From: Cryoendolithus antarcticus
Lineage: Eukaryota > Ascomycota > Dothideomycetes > Cladosporiales > Cladosporiaceae
NCBI GenBank assembly: GCA_002077065.1
Contig: NAJO01000063.1
Coordinates: forward strand, 1 to 64,000
DNA length: 64,000 nucleotides
Direction of reading: 5' to 3'
Positions 20,579 to 32,236 of this stretch are shown here, piece by piece. Every line of letters begins with the position of its first letter. The stretch's first letter is position 1. Made by a program: the position numbers and the translations under genes. The notes beneath the pieces are model-generated. The model had not been told where the DNA came from, did no database searches, and saw only the letters and a program-made list of their open reading frames with translations.

Positions 20579-21472
20579 CTACGATACACGTAGCACCGTC
20601 TTGCCGGCCTTGTCTTTGACAATGAAATCCACAATCGCGTCATCTGACCAAGCCCTTGCATCCTGAACAATCCCGATTCCTTCCCCACGATACAGATAAG
20701 TCCTCGGTCCACCGATACCACTTGCAGTCCTAACAACCTGCAGCATTTGTACCTGCATAATCTCCCAGTTCAACTTCTCCCCTTTCAGCTCCTCATCATA
20801 ATCCCCAGGCGAAGACATTTCAACATCGATCTTTACATCCAGAATCTCCAGACTCCGCAGTCTTTGCACCACATACAACATAGCGTCTGTCGACTCTTTC
20901 ACAGGTCGACGCTGAGCCTTGTTCGGGCTGTTCAAGTAATTGCCTCCTAGCTCCACTACTAATTCAAGGTGCATGAGCTGGTTGCGAGGGTATCTGAGTA
21001 CTAGTTCGCCGGATCCGATTAGACATTGACAGGGATTCGGGTATGGGCAGCTCAGATCGTACATTACGTCTTCCACTAAAATCGTGAAGAGATTCGATCT
21101 TGGGATCTCGGATAAAGCTACGTTGTACAAGAATGGCTTTGTAGCCCATGGCTTTAACAAGCGGGCGATTGTTCGACCTGCAGCTACTAGTAGGATGTGG
21201 TTTCGACGCGGTCGGGGATTGTGGACTGAGAATTGGGCTATCATGAGCCATAGCTCGGGCGAAAGAGCTTTACAGCGAGGTGGTGCTGTTGAGGTGCGTT
21301 TACGCGTATATCCTACGCCACGGGAGATCTGGTTGTCTGATAGTGCCGTAGTGCTTTCTTTGGAGTCTTCTAGGGACGCGTTTGCTTTATTCTTGGGTGA
21401 CTTTGGCCGAGGGCGATTGCTTGAGAGGGAGAAGCGAATGCGATTGTCCGACATCATCGTTGTCTTGATCAC
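20579..21472 (-). CDS. Hypothetical F-box-like protein, 297 residues
   Basis: An intact single-exon frame. MIKTTMMSDNRIRF contains three possible start Met codons; MSDNRIRF (codon 7) is equally likely. The first 65 residues are basic and Ser-rich. Residues about 70-82 (ALSPELWLMIAQF) resemble the opening helix of an F-box, followed by RNHILLVAAGRTIARLL. The C-terminal two thirds look globular, with an LRR-like strand VVQRLRSLEILDVKIDV. There is no signal peptide. In F-box proteins the box binds Skp1 and the remainder recruits substrates. Here the box is weak, so the call is tentative. It stands alone, not in the tandem arrays downstream. Confidence 0.6.
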   Translation of the reverse strand: MIKTTMMSDNRIRFSLSSNRPRPKSPKNKANASLEDSKESTTALSDNQISRGVGYTRKRTSTAPPRCKALSPELWLMIAQFSVHNPRPRRNHILLVAAGRTIARLLKPWATKPFLYNVALSEIPRSNLFTILVEDVMYDLSCPYPNPCQCLIGSGELVLRYPRNQLMHLELVVELGGNYLNSPNKAQRRPVKESTDAMLYVVQRLRSLEILDVKIDVEMSSPGDYDEELKGEKLNWEIMQVQMLQVVRTASGIGGPRTYLYRGEGIGIVQDARAWSDDAIVDFIVKDKAGKTVLRVS

Positions 21473-21991
21473 TGGATGGTACGAGAAATGAGATAATCAG
21501 TCTACAGCAAGTCAAGGTATTGTAGGAAACACAGAGGATGCTGGTAAGTCTGTCTGCGCTTTGCTACTAAGCCCTACATCCTTCCTTGGCTCGGGCTGAA
21601 GCATATCCCATTGCTATATACATGCTCCTCCGCGATTTGGGTTGCAGGTACATCTCTCATATTTATCTATATGATCCCGAGTCAACTGTCTTGCGCGTTA
21701 TTCCCTCTTTACAGCTCACAGTCCTGCAATCTGGACGTAGGACGTCTCTACATGTCCTTGGGTCGTACCTTCCAGTACTTCTCTGACTCCTAAGCGAAAT
21801 AACGGTACCCACCGCACACAAAACACTCTGTAATACGCCCAGATTCTGGGAACACCTCTCACTCTCACCCAAAACATCCCGTTCAGAGCAGCAGTCTCGT
21901 CGATCGATCAAAGCCTTCTTGCAAGATTGGAACGCCTACAACAAGCACTACAAGCAGTTCCAGGTCTCCTTGTCCACTCGGTACGACAGAT
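21473..21991. other. Intergenic region and promoter of the 415-residue gene
   Basis: No other gene is supported. It holds the divergent upstream sequences of two genes. Confidence 0.45.
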
Positions 21992-23291
21992 ATGCCCGAT
22001 ATCTCCACCTGTAAGCCTTGCCTATCCCAGCTTTTCGATGTGCAGTACTGACATGATTATAGTCCCAATTACTGACGCAATGTCTACCTCTCTGTCCCAG
22101 TCGCGCGCGTTCTACAACACGCTCGATGGCGATAAGCTTCGCGTGATGAGCTTCTCTGGCCGCATGGGCGAGCTATCGGAGAGCTTGCAGCAAGCTATGG
22201 AGGCTGCAAGCGATCCAGGTGACGATATCCCTGCCATGAAGGAGGGAATGTGGGCTTTGCGTCGCGTCTTGACGGCCTGGCACAAGTACCCTAGTATTGG
22301 GCAGCGTATGACTGCCAACGATCCTGCAAGTCCGGTCATTATGACCATTGAATACTACTATACGGCCAAAGAAGTCGTCAAACCTGCGCCCGTTGGATCA
22401 TTGCGCTTCCAGATCGCCGACCTCCTTGCCACTGCTGTCGATGCAGACAGCGCCGGCATGGCAAATTTGTCGGTCAAGGAGATGAACGGCGTGCTGACCC
22501 ACATCTGTCTTGTTGTCGAACAGTTGTACTGGATCTGGTACAACATGGTCGAAGATCTGGGCAGCGAGGTCGCAGACGACACGCCGGAAGTGGAAGCGGC
22601 GACAAAGACGTTCTCGGCTGTCCTGTACCGCCAGCCTTCTTCCGACAATGGAAGCATCCTGGAGCGTGGTAATACACCTCCACCTACCACCTCGACCCGC
22701 TCCGCTCCGCCTACAACAGTCACTCAGACTATAACTGATACAGATCGCGTAAAGCCCGGCCGCAAGACAGGCGTGCAAGGCAAGATCGCGTCAAAAGGTG
22801 AGAAATGGCTGAACGATGAGTACGGCTACGTACAAGAGCATTATTTCAATGCTACATCCCGCCCGACCCACGCACAGCTGTACCGGGACTTCAACGCCCA
22901 CTTCGCTGGCACAGCAGTGCAGCTCAGGGAGAATGGACCCGTTAGGTATCGCGACGCATGGGTGCCCAAGTCGCAGGATAAGAGCGACGCGAAAGCAAGG
23001 GATGAGGACCTGGGTCACCGGACCTACAACGGCCTGCAGCAGTTCGTCATGAAGCTGCAGAAGATTGACAGCTTCGAGCCCAAGATCAACTGGGCATACG
23101 ATGCTGCTGCAACGCCCGCTGCTGCTCAGTCTACCATGGCTACAGCAGCGCTCGCTACCACGTCGGATCTCGGGTCTGCATCTCCCGTCGTCTCTGCTGT
23201 TGTGCCCGCGGCTGAAATGGATGAGCGGGTCAAGGAGTACCTCGGCGAGAGAGGTGACTTCAACCTCATGTACATCGAGCAGGACGAATAA
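21992..23291 (+). CDS. Hypothetical protein, 415 residues, two exons
   Basis: Exon 21992-22010 (MPDIST plus one base) and exon 22063-23291, joined over a 52-nt intron with donor GTAAGC, branch TACTGAC and acceptor TATAG. The spliced start reads MPDISTFPITDAMSTSLSQ; starting at the second Met (22080) would lose 12 residues. The N-terminal half is helical. The middle is Pro/Thr-rich (GNTPPPTTSTRSAPPTT). The segment from about residue 240, with GEKWLNDEYGYVQEHYF and ATSRPTHAQLYRDFNAHF then RDAWVPKS, is conserved-looking and could be a small DNA- or protein-binding fold. The C-terminal part is Ala-rich before an acidic end (YIEQDE). Family not recognised. Confidence 0.68.
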
Positions 23292-23824
23292 GTCGGCAGC
23301 CAGATATAAGAGGATTTGGAAATGGGGAACGGGATCACGCTGGTATTGTGTTGAACGCGGCTTGGGACGGATCCACCCGATGCAGCGACAGCTTTGAGCA
23401 GTGAAGGGTAGCCATGGATCTGTAGCCGATGACATGGGCGGCCAGAACTTCGATCTTTTACTGCTTTCTAATCATGGGATGACCGTCAACATCTGCGGTC
23501 TACTATAAACAACGCCCTCATGCTTGACGGTTCCTCTTCCTCATATCCGCGGGTCACAATTCCGTCGTCACCCTTAAGACTCTGCATCCTCCCGTCCCAC
23601 GAAACTATCAGCTGCACAGTATAATCGCTTTGACTACTTCACTTCTGATAACAGACGCGTTTCGCGCTAGACCAGTCGCGTCACGTCAACAAGGTCCGTG
23701 CACAGTGCTAGACCTCCAGACTGTGCACCTCCCTTCGACGTCCACACGACTACGTTATTTTTTTGGCAAATACTTCAACACACCCTCGTATCCAGCAAGG
23801 TCCTCGAGTAAACACATCGCAAGC
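23292..23824. other. Intergenic region
   Basis: No gene is supported. The last 100 bases before 23825 are rich in C and A, as in a leader. Confidence 0.45.
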
Positions 23825-24465
23825 ATGGACAAAGACACTACCCAGGTCTTCCCGTTCTTCAGACTCCCGCAGGAGCTGCAGTAAGTTGACACCCTGTCTC
23901 GAGGAGTGTCCTCGGCTGCTAATATCTGTATAGAGACCGCATCCTGGAATCCGCAGTATCGACCAAGAAGCATTATTCCGACTTGACCACGCCTCTCGTC
24001 AGATACACGCGACCGTATCTTACCCCGATGCTAGTCAGCCGTCGATTCGCGAGCGACTACTCAAATTTCATCGAACATAATCTGCAGTTTGCCACCGACG
24101 TCGAGCCGCTCGAGGACGTCATGGATCATCCCTACGACAATCTCAACTTCCCTGCCATTCCATACCATGCCGTCCCTCATGTGATCATCATCCTCACCGA
24201 CGTCGCCGACATCTGGCACATCGAAGACACGCACATTACCACGCGATGCGGTAAAGATCTCACAATTCGTCTCCGAGGTTTCATCGCACTCCAGCAGCTT
24301 CACATCGTGCTGCGGTCACCCCGCAACCTCAAAACGGAGGACATCAGTGGCTTCTCTCAACAGCTGCGCTTACTCGGGAGCACGGTGGCTGTCACGATCA
24401 AGCACGTCAAAACTAGTGTGGGAACCGGCAGGGGAGTGAGGGAGAGGGTCATGGAGAGCTGGTAA
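23825..24465 (+). CDS. Small F-box-like protein, intact copy of a local family
   Basis: Exons 23825-23880 and 23934-24465 encode 195 residues. The 53-nt intron has a GTAAGT donor, GCTAAT branch and TATAG acceptor, and it splits the motif FFRLPQELQDRILE, which resembles the first F-box helix (LPxELxDxI). After it come SDLTTPLVRYTRPYLTPML and VSRRFASDYSNFIEH, features shared with the two broken copies downstream at 25251 and 26659. There is no signal or membrane segment. The likely role is substrate recognition in an SCF ligase, inferred only from the motif. It is shorter than most F-box proteins, so the C-terminal region may have been trimmed. Confidence 0.65.
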
Positions 24466-25250
24466 CGGCGAAGCGCTGAGTGTAAATGGCGTCAACGACA
24501 GATGGTGAGGTGATTGTTTAGACACGATAGGGGGGTGAGCCTGTTGATACACAGGCTGAGAGGGTTGACGCGTGTGCAGGGAAGTGGAATGCTCTGAGCA
24601 CTCTTCGGCTACTGCATCGCAACGACAATGGAGTCCCGAAGAGGGGCAAGCAGAGGAGCGTAGTGTGGGTGCTGCAGAGCCTTTGAGGATGGACGCGATG
24701 ACCTTCGAAGAGACAGGTCAACAACATCATTTTCGGGTGGATGCAATCGAAACATTTAGCGTAGCTCCCCATTCTTCACGACATCGACGATACAATACGT
24801 CCTCGTGTTATGGAACACTGTAGTCTGACAGCCATTCGTGACGTGAGGTAGACCGAGACGTCACGTCGAAGATATTGATTAGCAATTGGGAACGGCATGA
24901 TCAGTAACGGCGGATAACAGAGCACCATTCTGTGTTTCTGCTTTGACTCACAAGGCTAGTGTCTGTCTTGCTCTTCGAATCTCTCCTCACCAACCTCTTG
25001 GCCTTGAAATATCTGTGCTATAGGTTCGTCGTTCCCCTGGACAAAAGTGAAGTCAGTCACCGCTCCTTGAGGCTTCTCTGTTGCTACGACACAGCCAGCC
25101 CACCCGCGAACCGAGAATTCCGTTTACTGTACCGCTCTCCTCTTCGTCCGATCTTTCTGAGTACGTGTCGCATACATTACACCGTCAATGGAAGAGGTAT
25201 TGATAGCGCTCCACGATACGCGCGTGGAAAGTAGCACAGCAGACACAATC
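24466..25250. other. Intergenic region
   Basis: Only unsupported short frames are present. Confidence 0.4.
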
Positions 25251-25982
25251 ATGACCCTCGCGACGACCACCGAAAACAGGTCAGCCTAGCCATGACAATA
25301 ACTGTAAAGCGCTGCTGACGTTTTCGCAGCAGAAAGGACGTGCACTGTACCCATTCTGTCGCTAGAGCACAAGGTGACATCGCGTCTGAACACATCGGCC
25401 ACTCGACGGCAACTGCTTCCAGTATTCCCTCGAACCATGAAGCAGTCCTTGTGTCAAGATTTTTCACCCGCCCTCGTGGGCTAAGGTATTGCCCTAATTT
25501 GCTGCTCACGTGCAATACGAGGACGCTGACATTGAATGTCCAGAGATCTGATCTACGAGTCCGCGCAAGTCGACGTCAAGACGCATTACCTGGGTCTCAC
25601 CGGCACAACACCAGGCACACCTGCAGCGCAAGTCACACGCCGGCGCTCGCAGCTTGCGTCGATGTTAGTGAGTCGCAAGTTCGCACATTGATACGCGAAG
25701 TGCGCGAAGCAGGACTGCACCATCTCTGCCAAGTTTTGCACGGCGCAAGTTTCGATGGTGAGAGATCCAGCCGCCTTCGAGGCTATATCTCGTCTCTTCA
25801 TGGAGATTACTCAGATGGAGGAGGGAGACCGCCCTCACGAGACCGTCAGGGTACTGGAGTGGGGAACGGTCCTTGCGATAGCACTCAAGCGCTGTCTGCC
25901 GGTGTTGTGCGCGTTCGAGTTGTATGGAGCTGGAGCGTTGCTGCATCTAGCGAGCTGGGCGAGGCGTTCTGCAAGGGACTGA
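25251..25982 (+). pseudogene. F-box-like gene copy with one in-frame TGA
   Basis: Exons 25251-25279, 25330-25485 and 25544-25982, with introns of 50 and 58 nt, both with GCTGAC branches and CAG acceptors. The frame is consistent across both junctions. It reads MTLATTTENS, then VSRFFTRPRGLRDLIYES, then SQLASMLVSRKFAH, matching FFRLPQELQDRILES and LVSRRFASDY of the intact gene at 23825. A TGA at 25689-25691 interrupts just after KFAH; the same frame then continues open for 96 codons (YAKCAKQD ... WARRSARD) to 25982. The stop could come from CGA by one C-to-T change. It is either a pseudogene or a truncated product. Confidence 0.55.
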
Positions 25983-26658
25983 GCTAGGGATCGAGAGACA
26001 CGAGAACAGTAATTCATGAAGCCACGAAAGTCGGAAGCAAGGTGATTCGCTTGGATGAGGACGACGGATCGGACTGTATTCGATTCGGACATGTGCGATG
26101 GGTGCCGGCACGTTCAACGGACGTGGCAAATTCACCGAGATCGTGATCAGACATTGAATTGGCACTGCGGCCATACCGTAGGCCATCTCAAAGCTGCGCG
26201 ATTAACTGCGCCTGAACAGTCGTCGTTCAGACGACAATGTGCTGAAAGGTCATAATCAAGCAGGGAACAAGGCCAATTGGCGTGGGAGCACAGGTCCGGT
26301 GCGGGTTAGCAGGCCGGAGTCGTACGATTCGATCGTGAGAGTACTCTTCAATGAGTGTAGGTACCTCTAGGCACCACTCAAGTACCAGTGTGTGTCATTC
26401 CCGCGAAGTGTATCGATTGTGTGATAACTTGCACACCTGCTACTCTCGTGTCGATAGCTGCTACACCTATTCTGCGGCGGCAAAGCGGTATAATCTCTCA
26501 CCATGCCCTGTATTTGTGGCAGTGGCACGTGCGGCTCCAGGTATTTCGATCGTGCTTTCCTCTTCTTGCTAACATCCGCTGTCACGACACCTACACTGTA
26601 CAGCTGTCTTGTGTGCAGGATCCGGGAGCTCAAAACACTAGGCGAAGAGTTCTACATC

Positions 26659-27118
26659 ATGGCATCAGCCGACGCGATTGACGAGCAACAATTTCCGCTT
26701 CTTCGACCTTCCAACGGAGCTCAGATACGTAGGCACTACAAATGCGCTGTACAGATCTTCTTGCTGATAAACCACGAATAGAGACAGGATCTACGATCTT
26801 TGTCACGTTCACAATGAGAAAACCTGCGTCGACACCATCAAGCGTGGCTCCTACCCCTGGATCGTAGCCGAGATAGCACATTATATGCCAGTTGGCGCGA
26901 TGTTCCTCGTCAGCCGCAACATCGCGCACGAGTATAAGCAACGCGTTGAACGCACATGCGAGATCGAAGCTAATTTCACGTTCGTGTCGAAGGCAACGAG
27001 GAAGAAGTCACTGGACCTCTGGTATATTACCCGTCTGGCAATTACCATGGTGGATGTTGGACGGCATACAAAAGCATGGACACCCCACGCACGTTCAACG
27101 GCCACCGATATCCGTTAG
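26659..27118 (+). pseudogene. F-box-like gene copy, frameshift and damaged splice site
   Basis: A third copy of the family at 23825. It starts MASADAIDEQQFP, but one extra base around 26695 moves the F-box opening FRFFDLPTELR into another frame. The following intron, ending CGAATAG at about 26782, has no donor at the position used by the intact gene: the sequence reads CTCAG-ATACGTAGG, and the nearest GT gives the wrong frame. Downstream, DRIYDLCHVHNEKT, VSRNIAHEYKQRVE and FTFVSKATRKKSLDLW are well preserved to 27118. It has two lesions, so it is probably a dead gene. Confidence 0.5.
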
Positions 27119-27225
27119 ACACATTTCCGTACCGCATGGAGTGATTAAAGAGCCTCGAACGATTCTCCCGACATCCTGTCCAGACGACGTCGACCCAGGG
27201 ATGCGCTCTGCCGCACGGACATAGT

Positions 27226-27948
27226 TCAAATACTGTAGACGTGCCATGTCTCATTCCCGGCAACATCCTCGAGGAAAGCAGAGGCAACGTCACGACTGCT
27301 CGACCGGCTTACATCGGTGATCGTCGTGACTCGTCCGAATCCGAGCTGCGAAAGATGCATCTTGATCTTGGTGCCAACATTCGAGCTGATCAAGTGACGG
27401 AGCTGATCAACTACGCTCTGTAGTGATGTCGATACCTCGCCAAAAGTTTCGAAAGCTGCTAGCTCGGCGAAGAATGGGTGAACTAGCTGCTGTGAAGTAA
27501 GAACCTTCCACGTCACGCGAATGTGGATCAATCGCAAGCGGGGGAACAACTTTCGAAGTTGTCCTATTCGGAGGACCTTCTCTGCATACTTCAAGTCGTA
27601 CAGATCAAGATCAAGCTCCAAGTTGCGAACTACCCGAAAGAGATCACCGTAGAGTCTCGGAGCCGCCGGATCGAAGAGAAGTAACGCCAGACGGGTTGGT
27701 GTCATTCGGACCGCATGAGAGCAGCAGAAAGCGTCCACGCCGAGCAAGTACAAATCTTCGTGTGCGCGTAGAGGCTTCAGAATAATTCTCATGACGTGGA
27801 GTGTCTCCATTAGCGAGTATGTGTATTTCGGGGGTAACCACGGGCAATCGAATCCTCCATGAATCTGCGACTCGGCCAGATGGCGTACGATCTGGTGCAG
27901 GATATCGTATGGCAGATCTCTCAGGGAGGTGCATACCTTGCCTGTCAA
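27226..27948 (-). CDS. F-box-like protein, 240 residues
   Basis: An intact single-exon frame. MTGKVCTSLRDLPYDILHQIVRHL has the typical spacing of an F-box start (LPxDILxxI) at residues 9-24. The body has mixed helices and strands with a Leu-rich part (RVVRNLELDLDLYDLKYAEK) as in substrate-binding regions. No transmembrane or signal segment. It runs head to head with the third broken copy of the plus-strand family but differs from it in sequence. F-box proteins bring substrates to Skp1-cullin ligases, which the csn1 product regulates. The substrate is unknown. Confidence 0.62.
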   Translation of the reverse strand: MTGKVCTSLRDLPYDILHQIVRHLAESQIHGGFDCPWLPPKYTYSLMETLHVMRIILKPLRAHEDLYLLGVDAFCCSHAVRMTPTRLALLLFDPAAPRLYGDLFRVVRNLELDLDLYDLKYAEKVLRIGQLRKLFPRLRLIHIRVTWKVLTSQQLVHPFFAELAAFETFGEVSTSLQSVVDQLRHLISSNVGTKIKMHLSQLGFGRVTTITDVSRSSSRDVASAFLEDVAGNETWHVYSI

Positions 27949-29554
27949 CAGTCAGGTCTCACGCACTCGCAAGTGCTGAACATGGATCTGTACTTACTCG
28001 CGCTTGCGGTGGCTGGTGCAGATGTCTCGTGGCCGTCCAAACGGGCTTGACTCAGAGTGGCGACCATATCGATAGGATCTCTCGAAAGGCAAAGGTACTT
28101 CAGGCGGTCTTATCGGACTCGGGTGTACCGCAGAGCAAGTATATTCATACCGCGGTTCCATCACAGTCAAGAGTTATTCCCTTAGATACTGCGCCAGCGG
28201 CAGATGTGACTATTCACATTTGAATATCCGAAGTGCGTATAGCGAAGAAAATACGGGACGTGTGATTGGTCTACACCGCATGGTCAGCAATATCCGCGTG
28301 TCTGTAAGTTGCCGGTCCACGTTGCGGAAATCCGGATAGGAAGATTCCTGCTGACCCACTTTCGAAGTGTCATTGGCCGCTCTTCCTCGTGGCATCTTGA
28401 CCATGAGTCTCTCATTGTGTGCACTGGAAGTTGTGCTAACGTCCCCTCATGCACCTAGGTCGAAGGGAATGGCGGGGGCTGCTCGATGATTTGTTTGTTC
28501 GCGACCGAGGGCACGTTCGTAGCCGCTTCGATGCGCCTTAGCGGATGATCAGCGCGCGTGTGTAGGGTATAGAAGGCGTCTTTATTAATGCGGATTTATT
28601 GGAAGTGAGAGTTGTGGGTGTCTCGATGTTGTAAGGCGTCCGAAGTTGGGCTGTAGATGTGGTCGACTAGGCGTTGTATTGCAGTCAATCAACGCGAGGC
28701 GTGCTTTGCAATGCGCCGCAGTATAGAGATGAGTGAAGTGCTTTGTCGGTTTCAGCATTGTGACACCTCAAAGCACTGCTCGAGACCTCGATTGCTAGCA
28801 TTGAAGACAAGAAGGTTTCACTGGTGCGCAAGGGACTCACAGGCTGGCAACAAGTGAGACACCTTCACTAATGAATCTACGATAGTGGGCTCCGTCACGA
28901 CACAAATTACCAACAAGATTGGCGCGAGAGGTTACAGAAGGACATACAGGAGGATTCTAGACTACAGTGTCGATCTCATAGAGACTTCCCTTCGCTGTGG
29001 TGTCCATCACGACGATCTGTATGTAAAATGCAGAATCAGACCACTGGCTTGGCCATGACAGCGCCTTGCATCTACAAAGACGAGTGCTGCGGAGACCGCA
29101 TAGTGATTCTCGTAGTCCAGTCTTCTCTCCATTCGTGCTTCTGATCTAACGGCTCACGAACAAGCCGACGCTCGACACGTGTGTATTAGCCTTCCATGGT
29201 AGAGTTTCCGGGGCAGGACAGAGTCCTGACAAGCATGTGCGAGATCGAGCGCAGTGTCGGGCTTAAAAGACCTGGGTGACAGCAGAGCGCACTCTCGAAG
29301 GCCATGAGTCGGTCTTCATCAAGCTGGTGATATTGACAATAGTATTCAAGCGACAGTGATAGTGTGGCGTCTGGGATGCCACCGCTCGGAGTGTGGGGGT
29401 GTTTGCGGCGAAGACGGCGCCATATGATGAGCGGGAATGTCGCTGTGCAAATTAATACCTTCGGAGTAGATGTGGAAGCCGGGGCGGAGGCGCGAAGCCT
29501 AGAGGTCGGGTAGAAGTGATCTTGAGCCATCATGTATCCAGTGTACGGATCGAA
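27949..29554. other. Stretch without a supported gene
   Basis: Short frames only (the longest is at 29186-29533, minus). No splice pairs or recognised products were found. It could hold decayed sequence from the adjoining array. Confidence 0.4.
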
Positions 29555-30479
29555 CTAGTCGTCTGCCAGACAGAGAGCGGCAATGGTCTTCCGCACTGCC
29601 GGAAGGAACCTTAAAGCGTGGTCATTGATCTCGCCTTCGGCATAACACCTAATGAAGGCCTCGCGCCACTGAACGCCACTCTCCGGATCTTGAATTCTCT
29701 CCAAGTCTATCGCATTTCCAGTGTTGTGGCCGACGATCAGAAGCTTGGTCAATCTGGTAGATATCCCTTCGCATGAGTGGCAGTCCTTTGTTGCGCAACG
29801 AGGTGTCTTGGCTTTCAGCTCCGTCACTACATGGCCAAGAGTGACGCCCGAATCGCGATGGAGAGTGGATTTCTGTCGTGGGCGGTATGTGAACGCACCT
29901 ATGAAGGCACTCCTTCACCTCGAAGCTGACGGTTAGCGCGGGTGGTGGCGTGAATTGCATATCGAGGTAGTGTGTAGATCTTGGATACTCCATGATGTCG
30001 AGCCCTTCATGATCGCACCGCGTGAAAGCACGCTGGTCGGAACACCATCCTCCATCCCCAGCTAGATACTCATGAAGGGTGAAGAGTTATGGGTTCTTGA
30101 CCACCATCGGCATGTAGTGAACTTTGCGCCAGGAACCTTCATCAAGTGCCTGTAGCAGATGTCCCTCATCGACCAAAGCTACCGGATTCTTAAGGTCGTC
30201 GTAACAGTAGTTTTCGTCTGTTAAAACGTAGACACAAGTCGGTGGTACAGGATCTGGGAGCAGAAAAAGCTTGTGCTGCAGGGCTGTTGAGCCGGCAACG
30301 CATTGATTGAAGACCCGGCAAGACTCCTTCAGAGCAATGAGTGAATCCATCGAAAGGTGCTCAAGGATCATCTCGCGCAGCTTGACGATCTCGAACACTT
30401 CGCGTATGGCTTGCGACAGGAGCGTTGTGCTTTCGGGATATACGACGACTTCCGCCCAGGTGCGATTGGCTTCTAGCAT
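29555..30479 (-). pseudogene. TQPPVTE-family F-box gene, broken by a stop and a frameshift
   Basis: The N-terminal frame (30479-30087) reads WAEVVVYPESTTLLSQAI and VFEIVKLREMILEHLSMDSL, the family F-box, and goes on to MVVKNP, where a TAA stands where relatives have Phe (KNPF). The frame then resumes with LFTLHEYLAG and, further on, DMQFTPPPALTVSFEV, a degraded form of the MYLTQPPVTEV signature. Around 29840 it shifts frame and continues as SGVTLGHVVTELKAK to a stop at 29555. It is a member of the minus-strand array at 29.6-35.6 kb, and its stop is not a simple C-to-T product. Confidence 0.55.
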
Positions 30480-31219
30480 TCGTGATCCACGTGCTGGGAG
30501 GTACTATTTTGGACTATGAAGTTTCGCTGACGAGTCAGCCGGCTGACAATTTCTTGTACACACTTTCGATGATACTTGCGCGATATGATGAAGTAGCTCT
30601 ACGACCCGGAGAATTTTGGCAATTTACGGCGTACGATATATCACAGCATGGAGCCCCCTAGAAAACGTGCAGTGGCATGTGGGGCGCCAGACAGTGCCCA
30701 ATACGAGGATGAGAGATCTTGAGATGGGTTGTTGATCAACGAATGCTCATCCTGAGGCACAGTCTTCTATAGCTCTCTGCAGGAGATTACGTGGTGGCAC
30801 AGCATACCAGTGCTTGCAGCCACTGGTTTGAAGTCCATCCCACTGCCCTCCTGTCTCGGCGTTCGGTGTGCTGATGATCTTCCCCCCCAAACGGTCGAGA
30901 GAGGCATATTGCCGGAGTCTCGTACAGGGTACATCGGCTGGCGAGGCGATGTTATAGATGCCTTTGCAGGCGACCGATCTCTGCATGAACAGAGTGGGAC
31001 TATTTGCTGGTCTTCGGTCGTCGTAAGATACCTGAGCTGCAGTAGGCTACACATCGACACGATGCCATGGTAATTTGCGAGACATTTAGTGCTACAATGG
31101 CGACCATGAGATCCGCCACCCGAGATCGACCTACGCGAGCTACTCTCGATGCGTACCAAGCAGTCAGATGTCAATGGAAGTGGTTTCTCCGTTGATGCAG
31201 GTGCCTCACGGGCAGCTTT
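30480..31219. other. Intergenic stretch inside the F-box array
   Basis: No supported gene. It is the spacer between two array members. Confidence 0.4.
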
Positions 31220-32236
31220 TCAACAGGTATCGTGCGAGCCTTCGATCCAGACCATCTGATTGATGAGCGTCATGACGACAGGCAGTAGCTGCAGCTCTTC
31301 TGTCTCCTCGAGGAAGTACGGATACTCAATGTGCGTCGTCTCCGCCCAATGGATCTCAGATCCAGCATGCTCGATGTACAGCAAGTCTTCGAGATCGATG
31401 GCGTTGAGCTCGGGAATGGTGATGCGTCCTAGTCTCGAAGATGCAGGGTCGCATGGATGCCACTTCTCGGCGGTGCATGGCGAGACGTTCGCCTGAATCC
31501 TGCGAATGAGGTCTCCGATCGTGACGCCGTTGTCGTTGAGCAAGGTAATGTGGGGCTCATGGTGCGAGCTTGTTCTCATGTGGGGACAGTCGTTCAACTC
31601 CAAGCGAACCTCTGTCACAGGCGGCTGGGTGAGATACATGTCGAAGTAGATGGGTTCCGGGATTTCGGGCTCGATTTCCCACCACGGAGGAAGTCGAGCG
31701 TGGGATGTGTCTGGATGCCTTTCAATTACCCCTTGTCCTGCAATGAATCGGTAAGAAGCACAAAGAAACGGGTTCTTGACGACGAACGGTTTCTTCTCGT
31801 AGGCGAGACCAGGGTTGGCGGCGAGAATTTCCGAGAGCTCGTGCTCACGAATCAGCGCTCTGAAAGTCCTGCCATAGTCGTTCGCAAGCTCCACTTTGAC
31901 TAGGGTGCGTATGCGCTGCTTGGGATCGGGTGAGACAAAGAACCTGCGCGCAACGGGGATCGAGGCGTCAAGGCAATTGTAGAAGACTTGGCATGAATGC
32001 TTCATGCTGATGAGGTCCCAGAGATCGATGGACTCGAAGATGATCTCGCGTAGCTCCTCGATGTGGAAGACTTTGCGCATCGCAGTCGAGGGCTGTAGTG
32101 TGCTCTTCCTGTTCATGACCACATCTGTCCAGCGACTAGCCTGCAAAACCGGTGGGCCAGAATCTGCGATAGTCTCGCACGGAGTGGTGTTGTGCATGCT
32201 GATCGTGTAGCCAAGGGGCTTTAGGACAAAGCGCAT
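31220..32236 (-). CDS. F-box-like protein of the TQPPVTE family, intact member
   Basis: A single-exon frame of 338 residues. Residues about 57-93 (KVFHIEELREIIFESIDL ... MKHSCQVFYNCLD) form an F-box-like helix block. FVVKNPFLCASYRF lies at about 151-164. The signature YLTQPPVTEVRLEL is at 201-214, then an ITLLNDNGVTIGDLIRR motif, and the C-terminal region AGSEIHWAETTHIEY. The same landmarks recur in the broken copies at 29555, 33068, 34718 and 11893, so this copy is the best template for the family here. An alternative start is MHNTTPCET (codon 14). The expected role is substrate recognition for SCF ubiquitin ligase; no substrate is known. Confidence 0.75.
   Translation of the reverse strand: MRFVLKPLGYTISMHNTTPCETIADSGPPVLQASRWTDVVMNRKSTLQPSTAMRKVFHIEELREIIFESIDLWDLISMKHSCQVFYNCLDASIPVARRFFVSPDPKQRIRTLVKVELANDYGRTFRALIREHELSEILAANPGLAYEKKPFVVKNPFLCASYRFIAGQGVIERHPDTSHARLPPWWEIEPEIPEPIYFDMYLTQPPVTEVRLELNDCPHMRTSSHHEPHITLLNDNGVTIGDLIRRIQANVSPCTAEKWHPCDPASSRLGRITIPELNAIDLEDLLYIEHAGSEIHWAETTHIEYPYFLEETEELQLLPVVMTLINQMVWIEGSHDTC

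Noticed and set aside
26722..26782. AT-AC (U12-type) intron, because ATAC stands at the expected donor
   Set aside because: The rest of the U12 donor and branch consensus is missing and the 3' end is an ordinary AG; a damaged GT-AG intron is more likely.
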